Positions 1-11,134 of a DNA stretch of 64,000 nt are shown here, one piece after another. The stretch spans positions 25,947,427 through 26,011,426 of the forward strand of contig OZ026604.1 of assembly GCA_964020085.1 (NCBI GenBank), written 5' to 3'. The stretch comes from Micromussa lordhowensis (taxonomy: Eukaryota > Cnidaria > Anthozoa > Scleractinia > Lobophylliidae). The translations under genes and the position numbers were made by a program. Each line of letters starts with the position of its first letter. Position 1 is the stretch's first letter. Under the pieces are notes generated by a model. The model worked only from the letters and a program-made list of their open reading frames with translations, did no database searches and had not been told where the DNA came from.

Positions 1-879
1 AATGGCACCAAAGCACTCCTGGGGTGGGTCCGGGTCCACATGCAAAGTTTCGGAGCTGCGCGACATCTCGCACTATGCTAACCAGCCCGTTTGCTAATTA
101 GCCGAACTTTGCGCGCATCGCAACTTTGCAAACTAATACCACCAAAGCACTCCCGGGGTCGGTCCGGGTCGAAATGCGAAGTATCGGAGCTGCGCGAAAT
201 CTCCCACTATGCTAATCAGCCCGCAGATCCCCAGGCGTAGCCGGCTGGCTGACTCATTAGCCGAGCTTGACGCGTGTCGCAACTTGGCAAACTAATGGCA
301 CCAAAGCACTCCTGGGGTGGGTCCGGGTCCACATGCAAAGTTTCGGAGCTGCGCGACATCTCGCACTATGCTAACCAGCCCGTTTGCTAATTAGCCGAAC
401 TTTGCGCGCGTCGCAACTTTGCAAACTAATACCACCAAAGCACTCCCGGGGTCGGTCCGGGTCCAAATGCGAAGTATCGGAGCTGCGTGAAATCTCCCAC
501 TATGCTAATCAGCCCGCAGATCCCCAGGCGTGGCCGGCTGGCTGACTCGTTAGCCGAGCTTGACGCGTGTCGCAACTTGGCAAACTAATGGCACCAAAGC
601 ACTCCTGGGGTGGGTCCGGGTCCACATGCAAAGTTTCGGAGCTGCGCGACATCTCGCACTATGCTAACCAGCCCGTTTGCTAATTAGCCGAACTTTGCGC
701 GCGTCGCAACTTTGCAAACTAATACCACCAAAGCACTCCCGGGGTCGGTCCGGGTCCAAATGCGAAGTATCGGAGCTGCGCGAAATCTCCCACTATGCTA
801 ATCAGCCCGCAGATCCCCAGGCGTGGCCGGCTGGCTGACTCGTTAGCCGAGCTTGACACGTGTCGCAACTTGGCAAACT
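1..879 (+). repeat. Units 1-3, left copy of a 7-unit-spaced duplication
   Basis: Three dimers carrying a marker set that recurs exactly 2,051 bp (7 units) later. The markers are C-to-G at 171, G-to-A at 239, G-to-A at 256 and G-to-A at 858. Private changes are G-to-A at 117 and C-to-T at 488. The marker at 858 creates the perfect palindrome GACACGTGTC (855-864). Confidence 0.85.
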
Positions 880-971
880 AATGGCACCAAAGCACTCCTG
901 GGGTGGGTCCGGGTCCACATGCAAAGTTTCGGAGCTGCGCGACATCTCGCACTATGCTAACCAGCCCGTTT

Positions 972-981
972 GCTAATTAGC
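972..981. repeat. Perfect palindrome GCTAATTAGC in every A monomer
   Basis: Ten bases, identical on both strands, with TAATTA at the centre. It lies at unit positions 93-102 across the junction between the 8 A-only bases and the shared tail, so B does not have it. It is flanked by GTT on the left and AAC on the right, giving a longer but imperfect dyad. In the copies I checked it is unchanged; nearby mutations such as GCCGAAC to GCCAAAC (7722, 8894, 30282, 30868) lie just outside it. A protein-binding role is possible but not shown. Confidence 0.85.
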
Positions 982-987
982 CGAACT

Positions 988-1002
988 TTGCGCGCGTCGC
1001 AA
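988..1002. repeat. Short inverted repeat TTGCG/CGCAA in A
   Basis: A 5-bp stem around a 5-base loop (CGCGT) at unit positions 109-123 of each A monomer. The same region holds four CpG sites and is one of the repeatedly mutated spots: GCGCGCG becomes GCGCGCA at 117, 4805, 6856 and 10665. The stem is short, so it may have no structural meaning. Confidence 0.5.
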
Positions 1003-1102
1003 CTTTGCAAACTAATACCACCAAAGCACTCCCGGGGTCGGTCCGGGTCCAAATGCGAAGTATCGGAGCTGCGCGAAATCTCCCACTATGCTAATCAGCC
1101 CG

Positions 1103-1135
1103 CAGATCCCCAGGCGTGGCCGGCTGGCTGACTCG
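1103..1135 (+). repeat. B-specific 33-bp segment
   Basis: This segment is present in B between the shared motif CAGCCCG and the shared tail TTAGCCGA. In A the same place holds only 8 bases (TTTGCTAA). The 25-bp difference accounts for all of the 159 versus 134 bp length difference. It is GC-rich and contains GGCCGGCTGGCTGAC. Whether B gained it or A lost it cannot be decided without a related satellite as outgroup. Confidence 0.9.
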
Positions 1136-1141
1136 TTAGCC
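1126..1141. repeat. Near-palindrome GGCTGACTCGTTAGCC in B
   Basis: A 16-bp dyad with a 7-bp stem, one G-T mismatch and a 2-base centre, straddling the end of the B-only segment. A T-to-C change at 58137 makes the dyad perfect in that one copy. In units 1 and 8 the centre reads TGACTCA instead, through changes at 256 and 2307. Confidence 0.6.
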
Positions 1142-2051
1142 GAGCTTGACGCGTGTCGCAACTTGGCAAACTAATGGCACCAAAGCACTCCTGGGGTGGG
1201 TCCGGGTCCACATGCAAAGTTTCGGAGCTGCGCGACATCTCGCACTATGCTAACCAGCCCGTTTGCTAATTAGCCGAACTTTGCGCGCGTCGCAACTTTG
1301 CAAACTAATACCACCAAAGCACTCCCGGGGTCGGTCCGGGTCCAAATGCGAAGTATCGGAGCTGCGCGAAATCTCCCACTATGCTAATCAGCCCGCAGAT
1401 CCCCAGGCGTGGCCGGCTGGCTGACTCGTTAGCCGAGCTTGACGCGTGTCGCAACTTGGCAAACTAATGGCACCAAAGCACTCCTGGGGTGGGTCCGGGT
1501 CCACATGCAAAGTTTCGGAGCTGCGCGACATCTCGCACTATGCTAACCAGCCCGTTTGCTAATTAGCCGAACTTTGCGCGCGTCGCAACTTTGCAAACTA
1601 ATACCACCAAAGCACTCCCGGGGTCGGTCCGGGTCCAAATGCGAAGTATCGGAGCTGCGCGAAATCTCCCACTATGCTAATCAGCCCGCAGATCCCCAGG
1701 CGTGGCCGGCTGGCTGACTCGTTAGCCGAGCTTGACGCGTGTCGCAACTTGGCAAACTAATGGCACCAAAGCACTCCTGGGGTGGGTCCGGGTCCACATG
1801 CAAAGTTTCGGAGCTGCGCGACATCTCGCACTATGCTAACCAGCCCGTTTGCTAATTAGCCGAACTTTGCGCGCGTCGCAACTTTGCAAACTAATACCAC
1901 CAAAGCACTCCCGGGGTCGGTCCGGGTCCAAATGCGAAGTATCGGAGCTGCGCGAAATCTCTCACTATGCTAATCAGCCCGCAGATCCCCAGGCGTGGCC
2001 GGCTGGCTGACTCGTTAGCCGAGCTTGACGCGTGTCGCAACTTGGCAAACT

Positions 2052-2930
2052 AATGGCACCAAAGCACTCCTGGGGTGGGTCCGGGTCCACATGCAAAGTT
2101 TCGGAGCTGCGCGACATCTCGCACTATGCTAACCAGCCCGTTTGCTAATTAGCCGAACTTTGCGCGCGTCGCAACTTTGCAAACTAATACCACCAAAGCA
2201 CTCCCGGGGTCGGTCCGGGTCGAAATGCGAAGTATCGGAGCTGCGCGAAATCTCCCACTATGCTAATCAGCCCGCAGATCCCCAGGCGTAGCCGGCTGGC
2301 TGACTCATTAGCCGAGCTTGACGCGTGTCGCAACTTGGCAAACTAATGGCACCAAAGCACTCCTGGGGTGGGTCCGGGTCCACATGCAAAGTTTCGGAGC
2401 TGCGCGACATCTCGCACTATGCTAACCAGCCCGTTTGCTAATTAGCCGAACTTTGCGCGCGTCGCAACTTTGCAAACTAATACCACCAAAGCACTCCCGG
2501 GGTCGGTCCGGGTCCAAATGCGAAGTATCGGAGCTGCGCGAAATCTCCCACTATGCTAATCAGCCCGCAGATCCCCAGGCGTGGCCGGCTGGCTGACTCG
2601 TTAGCCGAGCTTGACGCGTGTCGCAACTTGGCAAACTAATGGCACCAAAGCACTCCTGGGGTGGGTCCGGGTCCACATGCAAAGTTTCGGAGCTGCGCGA
2701 CATCTCGCACTATGCTAACCAGCCCGTTTGCTAATTAGCCGAACTTTGCGCGCGTCGCAACTTTGCAAACTAATACCACCAAAGCACTCCCGGGGTCGGT
2801 CCGGGTCCAAATGCGAAGTATCGGAGCTGCGCGAAATCTCCCACTATGCTAATCAGCCCGCAGATCCCCAGGCGTGGCCGGCTGGCTGACTCGTTAGCCG
2901 AGCTTGACACGTGTCGCAACTTGGCAAACT
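2052..2930 (+). repeat. Units 8-10, right copy of the 7-unit-spaced duplication
   Basis: Repeats the markers of units 1-3 at 2222, 2290, 2307 and 2909, each exactly 2,051 bp downstream. It lacks the changes at 117 and 488, which therefore arose after the duplication or were lost from this copy. Confidence 0.85.
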
Positions 2931-5900
2931 AATGGCACCAAAGCACTCCTGGGGTGGGTCCGGGTCCACATGCAAAGTTTCGGAGCTGCGCGACATCTCG
3001 CACTATGCTAACCAGCCCGTTTGCTAATTAGCCGAACTTTGCGCGCGTCGCAACTTTGCAAACTAATACCACCAAAGCACTCCCGGGGTCGGTCCGGGTC
3101 CAAATGCGAAGTATCGGAGCTGCGCGAAATCTCCCACTATGCTAATCAGCCCGCAGATCCCCAGGCGTGGCCGGCTGGCTGACTCGTTAGCCGAGCTTGA
3201 CGCGTGTCGCAACTTGGCAAACTAATGGCACCAAAGCACTCCTGGGGTGGGTCCGGGTCCACATGCAAAGTTTCGGAGCTGCGCGACATCTCGCACTATG
3301 CTAACCAGCCCGTTTGCTAATTAGCCGAACTTTGCGCGCGTCGCAACTTTGCAAACTAATACCACCAAAGCACTCCCGGGGTCGGTCCGGGTCCAAATGC
3401 GAAGTATCGGAGCTGCGCGAAATCTCCCACTATGCTAATCAGCCCGCAGATCCCCAGGCGTGGCCGGCTGGCTGACTCGTTAGCCGAGCTTGACGCGTGT
3501 CGCAACTTGGCAAACTAATGGCACCAAAGCACTCCTGGGGTGGGTCCGGGTCCACATGCAAAGTTTCGGAGCTGCGCGACATCTCGCACTATGCTAACCA
3601 GCCCGTTTGCTAATTAGCCGAACTTTGCGCGCGTCGCAACTTTGCAAACTAATACCACCAAAGCACTCCCGGGGTCGGTCCGGGTCCAAATGCGAAGTAT
3701 CGGAGCTGCGCGAAATCTCCCACTATGCTAATCAGCCCGCAGATCCCCAGGCGTGGCCGGCTGGCTGACTCGTTAGCCGAGCTTGACGCGTGTCGCAACT
3801 TGGCAAACTAATGGCACCAAAGCACTCCTGGGGTGGGTCCGGGTCCACATGCAAAGTTTCGGAGCTGCGCGACATCTCGCACTATGCTAACCAGCCCGTT
3901 TGCTAATTAGCCGAACTTTGCGCGCGTCGCAACTTTGCAAACTAATACCACCAAAGCACTCCCGGGGTCGGTCCGGGTCCAAATGCGAAGTATCGGAGCT
4001 GCGCGAAATCTCCCACTATGCTAATCAGCCCGCAGATCCCCAGGCGTGGCCGGCTGGCTGACTCGTTAGCCGAGCTTGACGCGTGTCGCAACTTGGCAAA
4101 CTAATGGCACCAAAGCACTCCTGGGGTGGGTCCGGGTCCACATGCAAAGTTTCGGAGCTGCGCGACATCTCGCACTATGCTAACCAGCCCGTTTGCTAAT
4201 TAGCCGAACTTTGCGCGCGTCGCAACTTTGCAAACTAATACCACCAAAGCACTCCCGGGGTCGGTCCGGGTCCAAATGCGAAGTATCGGAGCTGCGCGAA
4301 ATCTCCCACTATGCTAATCAGCCCGCAGATCCCCAGGCGTGGCCGGCTGGCTGACTCGTTAGCCGAGCTTGACGCGTGTCGCAACTTGGCAAACTAATGG
4401 CACCAAAGCACTCCTGGGGTGGGTCCGGGTCCACATGCAAAGTTTCGGAGCTGCGCGACATCTCGCACTATGCTAACCAGCCCGTTTGCTAATTAGCCGA
4501 ACTTTGCGCGCGTCGCAACTTTGCAAACTAATACCACCAAAGCACTCCCGGGGTCGGTCCGGGTCCAAATGCGAAGTATCGGAGCTGCGCGAAATCTCCC
4601 ACTATGCTAATCAGCCCGCAGATCCCCAGGCGTGGCCGGCTGGCTGACTCGTTAGCCGAGCTTGACGCGTGTCGCAACTTGGCAAACTAATGGCACCAAA
4701 GCACTCCTGGGGTGGGTCCGGGTCCACATGCAAAGTTTCGGAGCTGCGCGACATCTCGCACTATGCTAACCAGCCCGTTTGCTAATTAGCCGAACTTTGC
4801 GCGCATCGCAACTTTGCAAACTAATACCACCAAAGCACTCCCGGGGTCGGTCCGGGTCCAAATGCGAAGTATCGGAGCTGCGCGAAATCTCCCACTATGC
4901 TAATCAGCCCGCAGATCCCCAGGCGTGGCCGGCTGGCTGACTCGTTAGCCGAGCTTGACGCGTGTCGCAACTTGGCAAACTAATGGCACCAAAGCACTCC
5001 TGGGGTGGGTCCGGGTCCACATGCAAAGTTTCGGAGCTGCGCGACATCTCGCACTATGCTAACCAGCCCGTTTGCTAATTAGCCGAACTTTGCGCGCGTC
5101 GCAACTTTGCAAACTAATACCACCAAAGCACTCCCGGGGTCGGTCCGGGTCCAAATGCGAAGTATCGGAGCTGCGCGAAATCTCCCACTATGCTAATCAG
5201 CCCGCAGATCCCCAGGCGTGGCCGGCTGGCTGACTCGTTAGCCGAGCTTGACGCGTGTCGCAACTTGGCAAACTAATGGCACCAAAGCACTCCTGGGGTG
5301 GGTCCGGGTCCACATGCAAAGTTTCGGAGCTGCGCGACATCTCGCACTATGCTAACCAGCCCGTTTGCTAATTAGCCGAACTTTGCGCGCGTCGCAACTT
5401 TGCAAACTAATACCACCAAAGCACTCCCGGGGTCGGTCCGGGTCCAAATGCGAAGTATCGGAGCTGCGCGAAATCTCCCACTATGCTAATCAGCCCGCAG
5501 ATCCCCAGGCGTGGCCGGCTGGCTGACTCGTTAGCCGAGCTTGACGCGTGTCGCAACTTGGCAAACTAATGGCACCAAAGCACTCCTGGGGTGGGTCCGG
5601 GTCCACATGCAAAGTTTCGGAGCTGCGCGACATCTCGCACTATGCTAACCAGCCCGTTTGCTAATTAGCCGAACTTTGCGCGCGTCGCAACTTTGCAAAC
5701 TAATACCACCAAAGCACTCCCGGGGTCGGTCCGGGTCCAAATGCGAAGTATCGGAGCTGCGCGAAATCTCCCACTATGCTAATCAGCCCGCAGATCCCCA
5801 GGCGTGGCCGGCTGGCTGACTCGTTAGCCGAGCTTGACGCGTGTCGCAACTTGGCAAACTAATGGCACCAAAGCACTCCTGGGGTGGGTCCGGATCCACA

Positions 5901-7032
5901 TGCAAAGTTTCGGAGCTGCGCGACATCTCGCACTATGCTAACCAGCCCGTTTGCTAATTAGCCGAACTTTGCGCGCGTCGCAACTTTGCAAACTAATACC
6001 ACCAAAGCACTCCCGGGGTCGGTCCGGGTCCAAATGCGAAGTATCGGAGCTGCGCGAAATCTCCCACTATGCTAATCAGCCCGCAGATCCCCAGGCGTGG
6101 CCGGCTGGCTGACTCGTTAGCCGAGCTTGACGCGTGTCGCAACTTGGCAAACTAATGGCACCAAAGCACTCCTGGGGTGGGTCCGGGTCCACATGCAAAG
6201 TTTCGGAGCTGCGCGACATCTCGCACTATGCTAACCAGCCCGTTTGCTAATTAGCCGAACTTTGCGCGCGTCGCAACTTTGCAAACTAATACCACCAAAG
6301 CACTCCCGGGGTCGGTCCGGGTCCAAATGCGAAGTATCGGAGCTGCGCGAAATCTCCCACTATGCTAATCAGCCCGCAGATCCCCAGGCGTGGCCGGCTG
6401 GCTGACTCGTTAGCCGAGCTTGACGCGTGTCACAACTTGGCAAACTAATGGCACCAAAGCACTCCTGGGGTGGGTCCGGGTCCACATGCAAAGTTTCGGA
6501 GCTGCGCGACATCTCGCACTATGCTAACCAGCCCGTTTGCTAATTAGCCGAACTTTGCGCGCGTCGCAACTTTGCAAACTAATACCACCAAAGCACTCCC
6601 GGGGTCGGTCCGGGTCCAAATGCGAAGTATCGGAGCTGCGCGAAATCTCCCACTATGCTAATCAGCCCGCAGATCCCCAGGCGTGGCCGGCTGGCTGACT
6701 CGTTAGCCGAGCTTGACGCGTGTCGCAACTTGGCAAACTAATGGCACCAAAGCACTCCTGGGGTGGGTCCGGGTCCACATGCAAAGTTTCGGAGCTGCGC
6801 GACATCTCGCACTATGCTAACCAGCCCGTTTGCTAATTAGCCGAACTTTGCGCGCATCGCAACTTTGCAAACTAATACCACCAAAGCACTCCCGGGGTCG
6901 GTCCGGGTCCAAATGCGAAGTATCGGAGCTGCGCGAAATCTCCCACTATGCTAATCAGCCCGCAGATCCCCAGGCGTGGCCGGCTGGCTGACTCGTTAGC
7001 CGAGCTTGACGCGTGTCGCAACTTGGCAAACT
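2931..7032 (+). repeat. Units 11-24, near-perfect dimers
   Basis: Fourteen dimers with only four differences seen: G-to-A at 4805 and 6856 (both GCGCGCA), G-to-A at 5894 (creating GGATCC in A) and G-to-A at 6432 (GTCACAA). Three of the four are CpG changes. Confidence 0.9.
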
Positions 7033-8204
7033 AATGGCACCAAAGCACTCCTGGGGTGGGTCCGGGTCCACATGCAAAGTTTCGGAGCTGCGCGACATCT
7101 CGCACTATGCTAACCAGCCCGTTTGCTAATTAGCCGAACTTTGCGCGCGTCGCAACTTTGCAAACTAATACCACCAAAGCACTTCCGGGGTCGGTCCGCG
7201 TCCAAATGCGAAGTATCGGAGCTGCGCGAAATCTCCCACTATGCTAATCAGCCCGCAGATCCCCAGGCGTGGCCGGCTGGCTGACTCGTTAGCCGAGCTT
7301 GACGCGTGTCGCAACTTGGCAAACTAATGGCACCAAAGCACTCCTGGGGTGGGTCCGGGTCCACATGCAAAGTTTCGGAGCTGCGCGACATCTCGCACCC
7401 TGCTAACCAGCCCGTTTGCTAATTAGCCGAACTTTGCGCGCGTCGCAACTTTGCAAACTAATACCACCAAAGCACTCCCGGGGTCGGTCCGGGTCCAAAT
7501 GCGAAGTATCGGAGCTGCGCGAAATCTCCCACTATGCTAATCAGCCCGCAGATCCCCAGGCGTGGCCGGCTGGCTGACTCGTTAGCCGAGCTTGACGCGT
7601 GTCGCAACTTGGCAAACTAATGGCACCAAAGCACTCCTGGGGTGGGTCCGGGTCCACATGCAAAGTTTCAGAGCTGCGCGACATCTCGCACTATGCTAAC
7701 CAGCCCGTTTGCTAATTAGCCAAACTTTGCGCGCGTCGCAACTTTGCAAACTAATACCACCAAAGCACTCCCGGGGTCGGTCCGGGTCCAAATGCGAAGT
7801 ATCGGAGCTGCGCGAAATCTCCCACTATGCTAATCAGCCCGCAGATCCCCAGGCGTGGCCGGCTGGCTGACTCGTTAGCCGAGCTTGACGCGTGTCGCAA
7901 CTTGGCAAACTAATGGAACCAAAGCACTCCTGGGGTGGGTCCGGGTCCACATGCAAAGTTTCGGAGCTGCGCGACATCTCGCACTATGCTAACCAGCCCG
8001 TTTGCTAATTAGCCGAACTTTGCGCGCGTCGCAACTTTGCAAACTAATACCACCAAAGCACTCCCGGGGTCGGTCCGGGTCCAAATGCGAAGTATCATAG
8101 CTGCGCGAAATCTCCCACTATGCTAATCAGCCCGCAGATCCCCAGGCGTGGCCGGCTGGCTGACTCGTTAGCCGAGCTTGACGCGTGTCGCAACTTGGCA
8201 AACT
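7033..8204 (+). repeat. Units 25-28, left copy of a 4-unit duplication
   Basis: Markers are T at 7184 and C at 7199 in B of unit 25, CC in place of TA at 7399-7400 in A of unit 26, and A at 7722 in unit 27. All recur 1,172 bp (4 units) downstream. Private changes are A at 7670, A at 7917 and AT for GG at 8097-8098. Confidence 0.88.
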
Positions 8205-9083
8205 AATGGCACCAAAGCACTCCTGGGGTGGGTCCGGGTCCACATGCAAAGTTTCGGAGCTGCGCGACATCTCGCACTATGCGAACCAGCCCGTTTGCTA
8301 ATTAGCCGAACTTTGCGCGCGTCGCAACTTTGCAAACTAATACCACCAAAGCACTTCCGGGGTCGGTCCGCGTCCAAATGCGAAGTATCGGAGCTGCGCG
8401 AAATCTCCCACTATGCTAATCAGCCCGCAGATCCCCAGGCGTGGCCGGCTGGCTGACTCGTTAGCCGAGCTTGACGCGTGTCGCAACTTGGCAAACTAAT
8501 GGCACCAAAGCACTCCTGGGGTGGGTCCGGGTCCACATGCAAAGTTTCGGAGCTGCGCGACATCTCGCACCCTGCTAACCAGCCCGTTTGCTAATTAGCC
8601 GAACTTTGCGCGCGTCGCAACTTTGCAAACTAATACCACCAAAGCACTCCCGGGGTCGGTCCGGGTCCAAATGCGAAGTATCGGAGCTGCGCGAAATCTC
8701 CCACTATGCTAATCAGCCCGCAGATCCCCAGGCGTGGCCGGCTGGCTGACTCGTTAGCCGAGCTTAACGCGTGTCGCAACTTGGCAAACTAATGGCACCA
8801 AAGCACTCCTGGGGTGGGTCCGGGTCCACATGCAAAGTTTCGGAGCTGCGCGACATCTCGCACTATGCTAACCAGCCCGTTTGCTAATTAGCCAAACTTT
8901 GCGCGCGTCGCAACTTTGCAAACTAATACCACCAAAGCACTCCCGGGGTCGGTCCGGGTCCAAATGCGAAGTATCGGAGCTGCGCGAAATCTCCCACTAT
9001 GCTAATTAGCCCGCAGATCCCCAGGCGTGGCCGGCTGGCTGACTCGTTAGCCGAGCTTGACGCGTGTCGCAACCTGGCAAACT
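8205..9083 (+). repeat. Units 29-31, right copy of the 4-unit duplication
   Basis: Carries the same markers at 8356, 8371, 8571-8572 and 8894. Private changes are T-to-G at 8283 and G-to-A at 8766. The change at 8283 turns the TAA in TGCTAACC into GAA and so opens a 92-codon frame (8178-8456) that is not a gene. Unit 31 also begins the marker set of the 8-unit duplication. Confidence 0.88.
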
Positions 9084-9669
9084 AATGGCACCAAAGCACT
9101 CCTGGGGTGGGTCCGGGTCCACATGCAAAGTTTCGGAGCTGCGCGACATCTCGCACTATCCTAACCAGCCCGTTTGCTAATTAGCCGAACTTTGCGCGCG
9201 TCGCAACTTTGCAAACTAATACCACCAAAGCACTCCCGGGGTCGGTCTGGGTCCAAATGCGAAGTATCGGAGCTGCGCGAAATCTCCCACTATGCTAATC
9301 AGCCCGCAGATCCCCAGGCGTGGCCGGCTGGCTGACTCGTTAGCCGAGCTTGACGCGTGTCGCAACTTGGCAAACTAATGGCACCAAAGCACTCCTGGAG
9401 TGGGTCCGGGTCCACATGCAAAGTTTCGGAGCTGCGCGACATCTCGCACTATGCTAACCAGCCCGTTTGCTAATTAGCCGAACTTTGCGCGCGTCGCAAC
9501 TTTGCAAACTAATACCACCAAAGCACTCCCGGGGTCGGTCCGGGTCCAAATGCGAAGTATCGGAGCTGCGCGAAATCTCCCACTATGGTATTCAGCCCGC
9601 AGATCCCCAGGCGTGGCCGGCTGGCTGACTCGTTAGCCGAGCTTGACGCGTGTCGCAACTTGGCAAACT
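8791..9669 (+). repeat. Units 31-33, left copy of an 8-unit-spaced duplication
   Basis: Seven markers lie in three consecutive dimers: T at 9007, C at 9074, C at 9160, T at 9248, A at 9399, G at 9588 and T at 9591. All seven recur 2,344 bp (8 units) downstream in the same order. The A monomer of unit 31 also carries the 8894 change, which is not repeated downstream. This places the duplication breakpoint between 8894 and 9007. Confidence 0.92.
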
Positions 9670-11134
9670 AATGGCACCAAAGCACTCCTGGGGTGGGTCC
9701 GGGTCCACATGCAAAGTTTCGGAGCTGCGCGACATCTCGCACTATGCTAACCAGCCCGTTTGCTAATTAGCCGAACTTTGCGCGCGTCGCAACTTTGCAA
9801 ACTAATACCACCAAAGCACTCCCGGGGTCGGTCCGGGTCCAAATGCGAAGTATCGGAGCTGCGCGAAATCTCCCACTATGCTAATCAGCCCGCAGATCCC
9901 CAGGCGTGGCCGGCTGGCTGACTCGTTAGCCGAGCTTGACGCGTGTCGCAACTTGGCAAACTAATGGCACCAAAGCACTCCTGGGGTGGGTCCGGGTCCA
10001 CATGCAAAGTTTCGGAGCTGCGCGACATCTCGCACTATGCTAACCAGCCCGTTTGCTAATTAGCCGAACTTTGCGCGCGTCGCAACTTTGCAAACTAATA
10101 CCACCAAAGCACTCCCGGGGTCGGTCCGGGTCCAAATGCGAAGTATCGGAGCTGCGCGAAATCTCCCACTATGCTAATCAGCCCGCAGATCCCCAGGCGT
10201 GGCCGGCTGGCTGACTCGTTAGCCGAGCTTGACGCGTGTCGCAACTTGGCAAACTAATGGCACCAAAGCACTCCTGGGGTGGGTCCGGGTCCACATGCAA
10301 AGTTTCGGAGCTGCGCGACATCTCGCACTATGCTAACCAGCCCGTTTGCTAATTAGCCGAACTTTGCGCGCGTCGCAACTTTGCAAACTAATACCACCAA
10401 AGCACTCCCGGGGTCGGTCCGGGTCCAAATGCGAAGTATCGGAGCTGCGCGAAATCTCCCACTATGCTAATCAGCCCGCAGATCCCCAGGCGTGGCCGGC
10501 TGGCTGACTCGTTAGCCGAGCTTGACGCGTGTCGCAACTTGGCAAACTAATGGCACCAAAGCACTCCTGGGGTGGGTCCGGGTCCACATGCAAAGTTTCG
10601 GAGCTGCGCGACATCTCGCACTATGCTAACCAGCCCGTTTGCTAATTAGCCGAACTTTGCGCGCATCGCAACTTTGCAAACTAATACCACCAAAGCACTC
10701 CCGGGGTCGGTCCGGGTCCAAATGCGAAGTATCGGAGCTGCGCGAAATCTCCCACTATGCTAATCAGCCCGCAGATCCCCAGGCGTGGCCGGCTGGCTGA
10801 CTCGTTAGCCGAGCTTGACGCGTGTCGCAACTTGGCAAACTAATGGCACCAAAGCACTCCTGGGGTGGGTCCGGGTCCACATGCAAAGTTTCGGAGCTGC
10901 GCGACATCTCGCACTATGCTAACCAGCCCGTTTGCTAATTAGCCGAACTTTGCGCGCGTCGCAACTTTGCAAACTAATACCACCAAAGCACTCCCGGGGT
11001 CGGTCCGGGTCCAAATGCGAAGTATCGGAGCTGCGCGAAATCTCCCACTATGCTAATCAGCCCGCAGATCCCCAGGCGTGGCCGGCTGGCTGACTCGTTA
11101 GCCGAGCTTGACGCGTGTCGCAACTTGGCAAACT
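9670..11134 (+). repeat. Units 34-38, consensus dimers
   Basis: Five dimers with one difference seen, G-to-A at 10665 (GCGCGCA). They lie between the marked copies of the 8-unit duplication. Confidence 0.9.

Larger units (their letters stand above)
880..1013 (+). repeat. Monomer A, 134 bp (reference copy)
   Basis: Short monomer of the dimer, recurring once per 293 bp. Relative to B it differs by about 15 substitutions over 126 aligned bases and has 8 bp (969-976) where B has 33 bp. Diagnostic A-type bases include CCACATGCAAAG (B: CCAAATGCGAAG) and CATCTCGCAC (B: AATCTCCCAC). It contains a doubled GGGTCC 6-mer, a perfect 10-bp palindrome at 972-981 and the CpG-dense stretch GCGCGCGTCGC. By eye it varies less between copies than B does. 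Confidence 0.95.
880..1172 (+). repeat. Reference consensus dimer unit (unit 4)
   Basis: This unit carries none of the variants I catalogued and serves as the reference. It consists of monomer A (unit positions 1-134) followed by monomer B (135-293). Each monomer begins with AAT followed by GGCACC (A) or ACCACC (B), and ends with GCAAACT. Hand-counted GC is 169 of 293 (about 58%). There are 26 CpG sites against about 24 expected from base composition, so CpG is not depleted. The strand and the starting point are my convention, since a circularly permuted unit would describe the array equally well. Confidence 0.95.
1014..1172 (+). repeat. Monomer B, 159 bp (reference copy)
   Basis: Long monomer of the dimer. 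It shares its first 89 bp and last 37 bp with A (about 88% identity overall) but carries a B-only 33-bp segment at 1103-1135. It contains CCCGGG near its start and ACGCGT near its end. Most single-base variants in the array fall in B. They include the CTCCCAC/CTCGCAC polymorphism at unit position 204, which divides the window into zones. A length of 159 bp lies in the range common for plant satellite monomers. That is suggestive only. Confidence 0.95.
880..2051 (+). repeat. Units 4-7, consensus dimers
   Basis: Four dimers matching the consensus apart from one C-to-T in B of unit 7 at 1962 (CTCTCAC). They separate the two marked copies of the 7-unit duplication. Confidence 0.9.

Noticed and set aside
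880..930. G-quadruplex in GGGGTGGGTCCGGG of A
   Set aside because: There are only three runs of three or more G within a short span; a canonical quadruplex needs four.
880..930. tRNA- or SINE-like pol III B box in GGTCCGGGTCC
   Set aside because: Two mismatches to GGTTCGANTCC, no acceptable A box at the right distance upstream, no A-rich or T-run end, and a strictly tandem arrangement.
880..1172. CENP-B box
   Set aside because: I looked for NTTCGNNNNANNCGGGN on both strands. TTCG in A (GTTTCGGAGC) lacks the required A and CGGG at the right spacing, and the CCCG sites do not continue to CGAA at the right distance.
8168..8456. Overlapping 69- and 92-codon open reading frames on opposite strands, with near-copies at 28970-29258
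   Set aside because: They exist only because one base change (8283 or 29086) removes the TAA in TGCTAACC of a single repeat unit. The period of 293 bp is not divisible by three, the frames start and end within the repeat, and no domain or ribosome-binding context is present.
117..10665. The GCGCGCA change in units 1, 17, 24 and 37 as a sign of block copying
   Set aside because: It is a CpG transition in a CpG-dense stretch and so likely recurrent; flanking units share no other marker.
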